From the NCBI GenBank assembly GCA_045635785.1, contig JAZTWJ010000009.1, forward strand, positions 1 to 14,326: 14,326 nucleotides of DNA, read 5' to 3'. This stretch comes from Flemingiibacterium sp045635785. Lineage in GTDB: Bacteria; Bacillota; Clostridia; Oscillospirales; CAG-272. This document shows positions 7,919 to 13,642 of this stretch, one piece after another (the first letter of the stretch is position 1; every line of letters begins with the position of its first letter). The notes below the pieces were generated by a model, which was given only the letters and a program-made list of their open reading frames with translations, did not search any database and was not told the origin of the DNA. Both the position numbers and the translations under genes were made by a program.

Positions 7919-9043
7919 ATGCTTCAGACTCTCACCAACTACTCCAACCGTTACGGTGCTGATCCCGAACTCGTACTCGCAGGCGGCGGAAACACCTCCT
8001 GTAAGGATGAAACCGTTATCTACATCAAGGGCTCCGGCACGTCCCTTGCTACCATCAAACCCGAAGGCTTTGTTAAGATGGATCGCGCAAAGCTGAATGC
8101 CATGCTGACCAAGCAGTATCCCGCCGGCGAATCAGAGCGCGAGGCGGCAGTGCTTGCCGATCTGATGGCTGCACGCTATCCCGGAGAAGAAAACAAGCGT
8201 CCCTCTGTCGAAACGGTCCTCCACAATCTCTTTGCACAAAAATACGTTCTGCATGTTCATCCCGCAAAGGTAAACGGCATCACCTGCGCGAAAAACGGAG
8301 AGGCAATTGTAAAAGAAAACTTCCCCGAAGCAGTTTGGGTAGAAACCACCCGTCCCGGTCACATTCTCGCTATGAAATGCTACGAGATGATGAATGCTTA
8401 CAAGAAGGCAAACGGCAAGGACGCTTCCATGCTCATTCTGCAGAATCACGGTGTATTCTTTGCTGCTGACAGCGAGAGCGAGCTTGATGCACTCGTTGCT
8501 TCTTTGATGACCAAGTTAGATGAAATGACCGTCCGTACTCCCGACTTTACCGAATGTGATTTTGACGCAGATAAGGCAAGCGCGATCTCTCCCGTGCTTC
8601 GCATGCTTTGGGGCGAAGGCGCTCCCGCAGTAGTGAAGTTCATCTGCAACAAGGAAGTGCTTGCATTTGCAGACAGCGAAAGTGCATGTGCACCGCTGGT
8701 TGAATCCCTGACTCCCGACCACATTGTATATTGCATGGCACATCCGCTGTACATCAAGGATTCCTCCGAAGACGGCGTAAAGAATGCGTTCGCCGCTTAT
8801 GTTGCAAAATACGGCTACAAGCCCAAGGTCGTATTTGTTGAAAAGCTTGGCTTGTTCTGCATCGGCAAGGATCTGAAGGATCTTGACAACGTGATTGCCC
8901 TCTGGACAGATGCAATGAAGGTTGTCGTATACACCACCAATTTCGGCGGTGTTCTTCCTCTAAGCGCAGAAATGATCGACTTCATCGTCAACTGGGAGGT
9001 TGAATCCTACCGCGCGAAGATCGCCGAAAACGCAGAGAAATGA
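7919..9043 (+). CDS. Class II aldolase/adducin family protein (RhaD/YuxG-like aldolase half)
   Basis: A 374-aa metal-dependent aldolase expected to cleave a ketose 1-phosphate into dihydroxyacetone phosphate and an aldehyde. The phosphate-binding region GGGNTSCKD...IKGSGTSL (22-43), a catalytic Glu98 in RPSVETVLH, and metal-binding His112 and His114 (LHVHP) plus His177 (QNHG) are all present. The C-terminal 170 residues resemble the linker region that, in rhamnulose-1-phosphate aldolase/dehydrogenase fusions, leads into a short-chain dehydrogenase. Here that dehydrogenase is a separate gene beginning at the ATGA overlap. The ATG at 7919 has AAAGGA about 9 nt upstream. A TTG at 7889 in the same frame would add 10 residues and has no better support. 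The substrate is unknown. Confidence 0.88.
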   Translation: MLQTLTNYSNRYGADPELVLAGGGNTSCKDETVIYIKGSGTSLATIKPEGFVKMDRAKLNAMLTKQYPAGESEREAAVLADLMAARYPGEENKRPSVETVLHNLFAQKYVLHVHPAKVNGITCAKNGEAIVKENFPEAVWVETTRPGHILAMKCYEMMNAYKKANGKDASMLILQNHGVFFAADSESELDALVASLMTKLDEMTVRTPDFTECDFDADKASAISPVLRMLWGEGAPAVVKFICNKEVLAFADSESACAPLVESLTPDHIVYCMAHPLYIKDSSEDGVKNAFAAYVAKYGYKPKVVFVEKLGLFCIGKDLKDLDNVIALWTDAMKVVVYTTNFGGVLPLSAEMIDFIVNWEVESYRAKIAENAEK

Positions 9044-9870
9044 CAGGACGTCTGTCGGGTAAGATCGCCATTGTCACAGGTGCCGCACAAGGTATAGGCA
9101 AAGGCATCACCGCGGCAATGGCATCGGAAGGTGCATATGTCGTAGTCGCCGATATCAACGAGCTCGGCGCAAAAGCTGTCGCAGACGAGCTTTGCGCCGC
9201 CAACGGCAATGGTACAGCCATTGCTGTGGGTGTCAATGTAACCGATGAGAACAGTGTCAAGTCGCTTGTGAATACCTGCGTGCTTGCATTCGGCGGGCTG
9301 GATATTTTCATCAACAACGCCGGAATCGTTCGATCGGGTTCTCTCGAGGAGATGGATCTATCAAATTTTGAGCAGGTAACAGCGGTCAACTACACCGCAT
9401 ATTTCCTCTGCGCAAAATACGCATCCGCGGTTATGAAGCGCCAGCGCAGCGTTTGCCCCAATTACATGTCTGACATTATCGAGATCAACAGCAAATCGGG
9501 ACTCGAAGGCTCCAATAAAAACTTTACATATGCAGGTTCCAAATTCGGCGGCATCGGCTTGACCGAAAGCTTCGCCTTGGAGCTGGCTCCTTATGGAATC
9601 AAGGTCAACGCCGTTTGTCCCGGCAACTTTTTAAGCGGGCCGCTGTGGAACGATCCCGAAAACGGACTGTTTATACAGTATCTCCGCGCAGGCAAGGTTC
9701 CCGGTGCAAAAACGGTAAAGGATGTTCGCCGCTACTATGAGTCGAAGGTTCCTCTGAACCGCGGCTTAGAGATACAGGATGTGGCGCGCGCCATCTTCTA
9801 CATCATTGAACAGCAATATGAAACCGGACAGGCGCTCCCTGTAACCGGCGGACAGATCATGCTGAAATGA
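9040..9870 (+). CDS. Short-chain dehydrogenase, sorbitol-6-phosphate 2-dehydrogenase-like
   Basis: A 276-aa classical SDR with the NAD(P)-binding TGAAQGIG (13-20), Asp38 ending the second strand (NAD preference), NNAG (92-95), structural Asn117, catalytic Ser151 or Ser153 (INSKSG) and the YAGSK active site (Tyr164, Lys168). The GQALPVTGGQIM ending (263-274) is typical of sugar-alcohol SDRs. It probably interconverts a polyol phosphate and a ketose phosphate, supplying the aldolase encoded just upstream. The start codon overlaps the aldolase stop (ATGA, 9040-9043), so the two are translationally coupled and may form a complex equivalent to the known fused enzymes. The named substrate is inference. 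Confidence 0.88.
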   Translation: MTGRLSGKIAIVTGAAQGIGKGITAAMASEGAYVVVADINELGAKAVADELCAANGNGTAIAVGVNVTDENSVKSLVNTCVLAFGGLDIFINNAGIVRSGSLEEMDLSNFEQVTAVNYTAYFLCAKYASAVMKRQRSVCPNYMSDIIEINSKSGLEGSNKNFTYAGSKFGGIGLTESFALELAPYGIKVNAVCPGNFLSGPLWNDPENGLFIQYLRAGKVPGAKTVKDVRRYYESKVPLNRGLEIQDVARAIFYIIEQQYETGQALPVTGGQIMLK

Positions 9871-9876
9871 AGAAAG

Positions 9877-9910
9877 GGGCACTTTGATATCAAACGAAGT
9901 GCTCTGTTTC
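9877..9910 (+). terminator. Hairpin after the SDR gene (weak terminator or processing site)
   Basis: GGGCACTTTG (9877-9886) pairs with CGAAGTGCTC (9895-9904) through ten base pairs, two of them G-U, around an 8-nt loop. Only a short TGTTT follows. It lies 7 nt after the SDR stop and may reduce or process transcription into the PHP gene rather than stop it. Confidence 0.4.
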
Positions 9911-9961
9911 ATGAATCAAATCATAATATCCACGCCCAGATCGGGGGCAGGATGGAAGCCT

Positions 9962-10038
9962 TCGCGGTGTCCCACCGCGATTTGCCGGCGCAAACCGCCA
10001 AAATTTCGATATAAGGATGCCTTCGTTTCGCGAAGGCA
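9962..10038 (+). repeat. Cluster of three perfect hairpins upstream of the PHP gene (REP-like element?)
   Basis: The 180-bp gap between the SDR and PHP genes contains three consecutive perfect stems. They are TCGCGGTG/CACCGCGA (9962-9980, 3-nt loop), TTTGC/GCAAA (9981-9994, 4-nt loop) and TGCCTTCG/CGAAGGCA (10018-10038, 5-nt loop). The last ends just before the PHP start region and could mask its weak ribosome binding site. Hairpin-dense spacers like this are often dispersed repeats, but copy number cannot be judged from one window. Confidence 0.45.
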
Positions 10039-10050
10039 CGGGTGATTAAA

Positions 10051-11328
10051 ATGAATATCGACGCACTTATCGACGCGCTGAATGCGCCGCTCAAATCAGA
10101 GCGTCTCGCCGCTCTGCGCGAAATCAAGGAGCTGACCGATGCGGGAAAGCTTTCCGTTCCCGAAACCACCGAATTTGTCAACAATCATATTCACACCACT
10201 TATTCATTCTCGCCCTATTCGCCCACCAAGGCGCTGTATATGGCATGGCAGAACGGCTTGAAAACCGCAGGCATCATGGACCACGACTCCATATCCGGTG
10301 CCATGGAATTTGTGGAAGCGGGCGAAATCATCGGCATGCCTGTCACTGTGGGTGCGGAATGCCGCGTTGACATGTCGAAAACGATCCTCAACGGCAGACT
10401 CATCAACAATCCCGACCAGCAAAGCGTGGCTTATGTTGCCATCCACGGCATCCCCCATCAGCATCTGCCTGCCGTCGATGCTTTGTTTGAGAAATACCGT
10501 CGCGCCCGCAACGAACGTGACATCAAAATGTGCCGCCGCATCAGCGAGATCATGGAACCGTACGGCGTTACGCTGGACTTTTTCAAGGATGTACTTCCGC
10601 TTTCGAACAACTGGGAGGGCGGCTCCGTCACCGAGCGTCACATTCTGTTTGCGCTGACCAAGAAGCTGACCGCACGCTTCACAACCCCTGCGGAGATGCT
10701 TTCGTTCCTTCTTGATGATATGAAGCTTCCCCTCTCCGAGAAGGTGAGAAATCAAATCGCAAAGGGCGCAGAAACGCCGCAATTCTACGAATATGACATC
10801 CTCGGCGCGCTTAAGAGCGAGCTGGTGGAAAAATTCTATATCCCCGCCACCGATGAATGCCCCGATGTCACCGAATATATCGCACTCTGTCAAAAAACGG
10901 GCGCCATAAGCGCATATGCTTATCTTGGCGATGTGGTCGATTCTGTGACCGGCGATAAAAAGGCGCAGAAATTTGAGGATGACTATCTTGATGAACTGAT
11001 TGCCGAGCTGAAGCGTCTGCAGTTCAATGCCATTACCTACATGCCCTCACGTAATACTCGCGCACAGCTTGAACGGTTGATCAAACTGTGCGAGGACAAC
11101 GGATTTTTCCAGATTTCGGGCGAGGACATCAACTCTCCCCGCCAATCCTTCATCTGCAAAGCGATGACCGATCCCATGTTTGCTCATCTTTCCGATGCAA
11201 CCTATGCGCTGATCGGCCACGAAATGGCGGCAACCAAAAACATGGACGATGCAATGTTCTCCGCAAAAACTGTGGCGGAATATCCCGACATCCGTGCCCG
11301 CGTGCTCGCATTTGCAAAAAAAGTGTAA
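10051..11328 (+). CDS. PHP-domain metal-dependent phosphoesterase
   Basis: A 425-aa protein of the polymerase and histidinol phosphatase (PHP) superfamily, expected to hydrolyse a phosphate ester with a multinuclear metal centre. Visible motifs are HIH (46-48), DHDS (77-80), Glu103 (GAEC) and the His132/136/138 cluster (IHGIPHQH). The usual final D-x-H motif appears as D-x-N (Asp359, Asn361 in GEDINSP). About 40 N-terminal residues precede the fold and an inserted helical section (about 140-270) makes it longer than simple PHP phosphatases. The start is uncertain. The ATG at 10051 has GGTGA 6 nt upstream, while an in-frame GTG at 10042 has AAGG 5 nt upstream. Its position after the SDR suggests it dephosphorylates a pathway intermediate, which is inference. 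Confidence 0.82.
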   Translation: MNIDALIDALNAPLKSERLAALREIKELTDAGKLSVPETTEFVNNHIHTTYSFSPYSPTKALYMAWQNGLKTAGIMDHDSISGAMEFVEAGEIIGMPVTVGAECRVDMSKTILNGRLINNPDQQSVAYVAIHGIPHQHLPAVDALFEKYRRARNERDIKMCRRISEIMEPYGVTLDFFKDVLPLSNNWEGGSVTERHILFALTKKLTARFTTPAEMLSFLLDDMKLPLSEKVRNQIAKGAETPQFYEYDILGALKSELVEKFYIPATDECPDVTEYIALCQKTGAISAYAYLGDVVDSVTGDKKAQKFEDDYLDELIAELKRLQFNAITYMPSRNTRAQLERLIKLCEDNGFFQISGEDINSPRQSFICKAMTDPMFAHLSDATYALIGHEMAATKNMDDAMFSAKTVAEYPDIRARVLAFAKKV

Positions 11329-11340
11329 ATTCAAGCAGAA

Positions 11341-11366
11341 ATCCCCCGACACTGTCGGGGGATTTT
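11341..11366 (+). terminator. Intrinsic terminator of the dehydrogenase-aldolase-PHP unit
   Basis: CCCCCGAC and GTCGGGGG form an 8-bp GC-rich stem with a 3-nt loop, followed by ATTTTAT. It starts 12 nt after the PHP stop. The same stem may also help end the convergent SPFH transcript, although the U-tract on that strand is poor. Confidence 0.85.
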
Positions 11367-11386
11367 ATCGTTTAACCATATTTCAC

Positions 11387-11404
11387 CGCAGAAACGGTTC
11401 TGCG
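11387..11404. repeat. Small perfect stem-loop downstream of the SPFH gene
   Basis: CGCAGAA and TTCTGCG form a 7-bp stem around ACGG, 14 bp past the SPFH stop codon. There is no U-tract on either strand. It could protect the 3' end of the SPFH mRNA or work together with the neighbouring terminator stem. Confidence 0.35.
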
Positions 11405-11417
11405 AATGTTGAAATAT

Positions 11418-12494
11418 TTATTTTTCGAGAAGCTTGGAAACGAGCTCCTCGCCGAGATTCACGGAAATTTCGCCAACGTTTGCACTGATCTTTTCTAAAT
11501 ATTCCAGCTCCTTGAGACGGCGGAGCGTATCGCTTTCGTCCAACAGCTTGGCTGTATTGAGAAGCGAACGGGTGGACGCTACTTCCTCACGTCTGGTGAT
11601 CACATTCGCCTGCGCCTTCTTTTGAGCGACCAAAACCGTGTTCATGATGTCACGGATCTCACCGGGAAGCACAATGTCGCGCACGCCGCAATTTGTGATC
11701 TCCACATACAGTCCGGGCGCCGTTTGCGCCAATTTTTCGTCCATCGCTTTTGCCATATCTTCACGGGAAGCGAGGATCTCATCCAAGGTTTTAGATGCCA
11801 CATATTCGCGCATGGCAAGCTGGGCCGCCGTGCGGATCTGCTCAACATAATCGTCGGTTTCGGTCAGTACTTTAACGCAGTTGGTGATGCGGTAATTGCA
11901 TACCAAGCTGATGCGTAGTGCGATTTTATCGGCCGTGAGCAGTTCCTGTCCGCTGACAAGAAGCCGAGTCTTGCGCATATCTACGATTTTTGCCGTCACA
12001 TCGGTGCCGCCGCGCCAAAAATAATAGGTGCCGCATTCAAGTACACGGCGGAGCTTTCCGTCAAAATAGAGACAGCCGCGCTCGTATTCGGCAACGCGAA
12101 CGATCTGCACCAACGATTCGGGCAAGCGGTTGATGATGGTACGCGGGAGGCTGGTAATTTCGGGCGCGCGAGTGTCAACCATGCGAACGCGATAGCCCGC
12201 CGCCTTGAAATACGCATAACGCCCCGGCTGAAGCGCAGACACAAAGTTTTTGCCGTAAAAGCGCAGGGCGATATATCCATCCGGTACATGAATCACATTG
12301 ATCGCCGAGGCAAAGCCGCCGTTTTCCATCAACATATCCAGCGTGGAATGCTTCGGCTTGATCGAGGCAAGCAAAGGCAGCTTTTCGATGGTGACCGAGT
12401 CAAAATGATGATATTTACCGGGTGTAAGCAAACCCATAAAACGGCCGTCACGATAAAGAAGACCGCGTTCGTTTTCAGATATAATTGTTTTCAT
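11418..12494 (-). CDS. SPFH/Band 7 domain protein, slipin-like, without membrane anchor
   Basis: A 358-aa protein whose residues about 165-300 read as an SPFH/prohibitin-homology domain (TADKIALRISLVCNYRI, then a VEITNCGVRDIVLPGEIRD-type end). A charged C-terminal helix (about 285-358) is likely to form a coiled coil. The N-terminus lacks the hydrophobic segment that anchors most slipins. Instead it carries three related units with the pattern G-x-L/I-x-x-x-x-G...P/C-G-x-Y-x-x-F/W, at about 7-30, 71-97 and 137-160. Such proteins scaffold membrane microdomains or oligomeric rings, but the specific role here is unknown. The ATG at 12494 is preferred because homology-like sequence begins there, although its ribosome binding site is weak. 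The frame stays open to an ATG at 12596, but those extra 34 codons cover a hairpin cluster and are unlikely to be translated. Confidence 0.8.
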   Translation of the reverse strand: MKTIISENERGLLYRDGRFMGLLTPGKYHHFDSVTIEKLPLLASIKPKHSTLDMLMENGGFASAINVIHVPDGYIALRFYGKNFVSALQPGRYAYFKAAGYRVRMVDTRAPEITSLPRTIINRLPESLVQIVRVAEYERGCLYFDGKLRRVLECGTYYFWRGGTDVTAKIVDMRKTRLLVSGQELLTADKIALRISLVCNYRITNCVKVLTETDDYVEQIRTAAQLAMREYVASKTLDEILASREDMAKAMDEKLAQTAPGLYVEITNCGVRDIVLPGEIRDIMNTVLVAQKKAQANVITRREEVASTRSLLNTAKLLDESDTLRRLKELEYLEKISANVGEISVNLGEELVSKLLEK

Positions 12495-12508
12495 AAATAT
12501 GACCCATG

Positions 12509-12587
12509 GCTTTCGCGCGGCGAAAGCTACCTTTCTACCCTTTTGGGGATTGGTTTGCTTTAGCAAAACCTTGGTTAAAGACCAAAG
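12509..12587 (-). repeat. Four tandem hairpins directly upstream of the SPFH gene
   Basis: Four stems are packed into 79 bp. They are GCTTTCGC/GCGAAAGC (12509-12527), CCC/GGG (12538-12547), GGTTTGC/GCAAAACC with one bulge (12552-12570) and CCTTGGT/ACCAAAG (12569-12587). The last, read on the minus strand, is followed by TTTT and doubles as a terminator candidate for the RNA upstream. The segment nearest the gene resembles the one before the PHP start, suggesting a dispersed element. Confidence 0.45.
12565..12587 (-). terminator. Possible intrinsic terminator of the structured RNA
   Basis: On the minus strand CTTTGGT pairs with ACCAAGG across a 5-nt loop (seven pairs, one G-U) and TTTT follows immediately. 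If it works, the upstream RNA is about 360 nt and separate from the SPFH mRNA. If not, that RNA is a long 5' leader. The stem is only moderately stable. Confidence 0.45.
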
Positions 12588-12927
12588 TAGAGCCATAAAG
12601 TGTGCAATTGAAATGTGGATTCAAAGTAAGCGCCCTATGTCACAAACGGCGAATCAGTTAAGAAAGCAGATACCGACGCGGAGGATATCTCCTTGGCGGC
12701 GGCTTGTGCAGACGGTATCCCCCATCGACAAGGTTTACGACACATCGCACGGTTTGAAAAACCGCACCGACGCTTACCAATGCATCCAAATCTTCATGTA
12801 TGAGAGCAAGCTCTCGCATATCCGTGTTCAAAAAGAACCGGTCAAATGAACGCAGGATGCCTGAGCATCCGCCATACACAAAGGCTACGACCCGTGCAGC
12901 CCGACCGTTTGGATGATCGGAACGTCC
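12565..12927 (-). ncRNA. Putative structured non-coding RNA (or long structured leader) of unknown family
   Basis: A strong promoter points into this gene-free stretch. The RNA-sense strand can form six local hairpins: 12901-12920, 12883-12900, 12855-12870, 12822-12841, 12799-12820 and 12750-12764 (CGGTTT/AAACCG). Two longer-range helices are also possible: CGCTTAC/GTAAGCG (12771-12777 with 12626-12632) and CGGTATC/GATACCG (12713-12719 with 12669-12675). The loop of the first hairpin can pair over 8 bp with 12783-12790, a pseudoknot. Open frames across it give unconvincing, low-complexity proteins. I looked for the conserved cores of RNase P, tmRNA, SRP, 6S and common riboswitches and found none. 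The 3' end is set by a modest terminator candidate, otherwise the RNA continues into the SPFH gene. Confidence 0.5.
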
Positions 12928-12933
12928 ATTTTT

Positions 12934-12962
12934 ATTATAACAGATTTCGCAGCGTTTTGCAA
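12934..12962 (-). promoter_or_regulatory. Strong sigma-A promoter for the structured RNA
   Basis: On the minus strand TTGCAA (12962-12957, 4 of 6 consensus positions) and a perfect TATAAT (12939-12934) are separated by 17 bp. The predicted start is the GG at 12927-12926. The nearest start codon downstream on this strand that opens a believable gene is about 430 nt away, so the promoter implies either a non-coding RNA or a very long leader. Confidence 0.75.
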
Positions 12963-13039
12963 GAGGATTTTTTAATTTGTTACAGAAATTCCACAATATG
13001 AGGGATAGCAATATAAAAGTGCTGGATTTTCAATCGCTC

Positions 13040-13068
13040 TTGACAAATTCGCGCATTTCATATATAAT
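13040..13068 (+). promoter_or_regulatory. Consensus sigma-A promoter of the YgjV-family gene
   Basis: TTGACA (13040-13045) and TATAAT (13063-13068) are both perfect with a 17-bp spacer, giving a start near 13075 and a leader of about 27 nt. It is divergent from the structured-RNA promoter, with 77 bp between the two -35 elements. Confidence 0.9.
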
Positions 13069-13101
13069 GGTCGAAGTACGTTTCTTGAAAGGACGATCTT
13101 T

Positions 13102-13602
13102 ATGGTTTATCTCGCAAACGCCGCAGGCGTTCTTGCAATATTGCTGTTTGTGCTATGCTTTCAATTCAAAAAGCGCCCCGCCATCATCCTATGTAATATT
13201 GCCTCGCGTGTTTTTTATGTGCTGCAATATCTTTTACTCGGAGCATGGAGCGGCGCGGCACTTGATTTTCTCGCCGCGCTGATTTCTGCGGCAGTGACGG
13301 ATAAAAACAGACATAAAAAGCTGAAAACCGTCATAGTCGCCCTTCTGTATGCGGTTGTGGTCGCGGTCAGCATATTGCTGTATCAAAATGTATTCAGCCT
13401 GCTCGCCTTCATCGGCGTCAGCTTTGAGATCGGCTCCATGCTGTTCACCAAGGAACGGCATATTCGTATTTTTTCGCTCATTTCACAGCCTTTTTGGCTG
13501 GTATATAATGGATACCATCTCGCATGGAGCTCCGCGGCGGGAAACGTTTTCACCATCATTTCCATCGTTGTCAGTCTGATTCGCTATCGCAAAGATAAAT
13601 AA
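13102..13602 (+). CDS. YgjV-family inner membrane protein
   Basis: A 166-aa, strongly hydrophobic protein with about five or six likely membrane segments: near 3-20, 26-47, 50-66, 75-95, 97-115 and 145-160. Short basic loops (QFKKRP, TDKNRHKKLK, KERHIR) separate some of them. The pattern, including the N-terminal helix, the SRVFYVLQYLLLGAWSGA segment (35-52), and QPFWLVYNGYHLAW (129-142), matches the bacterial YgjV family, whose function is unknown. GAAAGGA lies about 8 nt before the ATG. It forms a single-gene transcript between a perfect promoter and a bidirectional terminator. Confidence 0.8.
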   Translation: MVYLANAAGVLAILLFVLCFQFKKRPAIILCNIASRVFYVLQYLLLGAWSGAALDFLAALISAAVTDKNRHKKLKTVIVALLYAVVVAVSILLYQNVFSLLAFIGVSFEIGSMLFTKERHIRIFSLISQPFWLVYNGYHLAWSSAAGNVFTIISIVVSLIRYRKDK

Positions 13603-13632
13603 AAAATGTCCCGAAAATTCGGGACATTTTTT
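13601..13632. terminator. Bidirectional intrinsic terminator
   Basis: Six A, then TGTCCCGA, a 4-nt loop, TCGGGACA, then six T. The stem is perfect and has a U-tract on both strands, so it can end both the YgjV-family gene (its stop codon overlaps the A-tract) and the convergent GGGtGRT gene. Confidence 0.95.
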
Positions 13633-13642
13633 AAGTTAGACC

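Noticed and set aside
12495..12596. 34-codon N-terminal extension of the SPFH protein
   Set aside because: It would be translated from a run of four hairpins with no ribosome binding site, and it has no relation to SPFH N-termini. The ATG at 12494 is favoured, although its own signal is weak.
12499..12849. Possible 116-codon plus-strand gene
   Set aside because: No plus-strand promoter or ribosome binding site fits it, the product resembles no family, and the strong promoter in the region points the other way. The dense complementary stems are better explained as RNA structure.
12565..12927. Assignment of the structured RNA to RNase P, tmRNA, SRP or 6S RNA
   Set aside because: The size suits RNase P or tmRNA, but no GAGGAAAGTCC-like core, no tRNA-like end with CCA, no GGAAGCAGC-type SRP tip and no single long 6S-like duplex could be found by eye. 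A covariance search could still overturn this.
12658..13011. Possible 117-codon minus-strand gene
   Set aside because: Its start codon would lie upstream of the predicted transcription start, so the mRNA would not include it. The product is Arg/Pro-rich at the end and unlike any known family.
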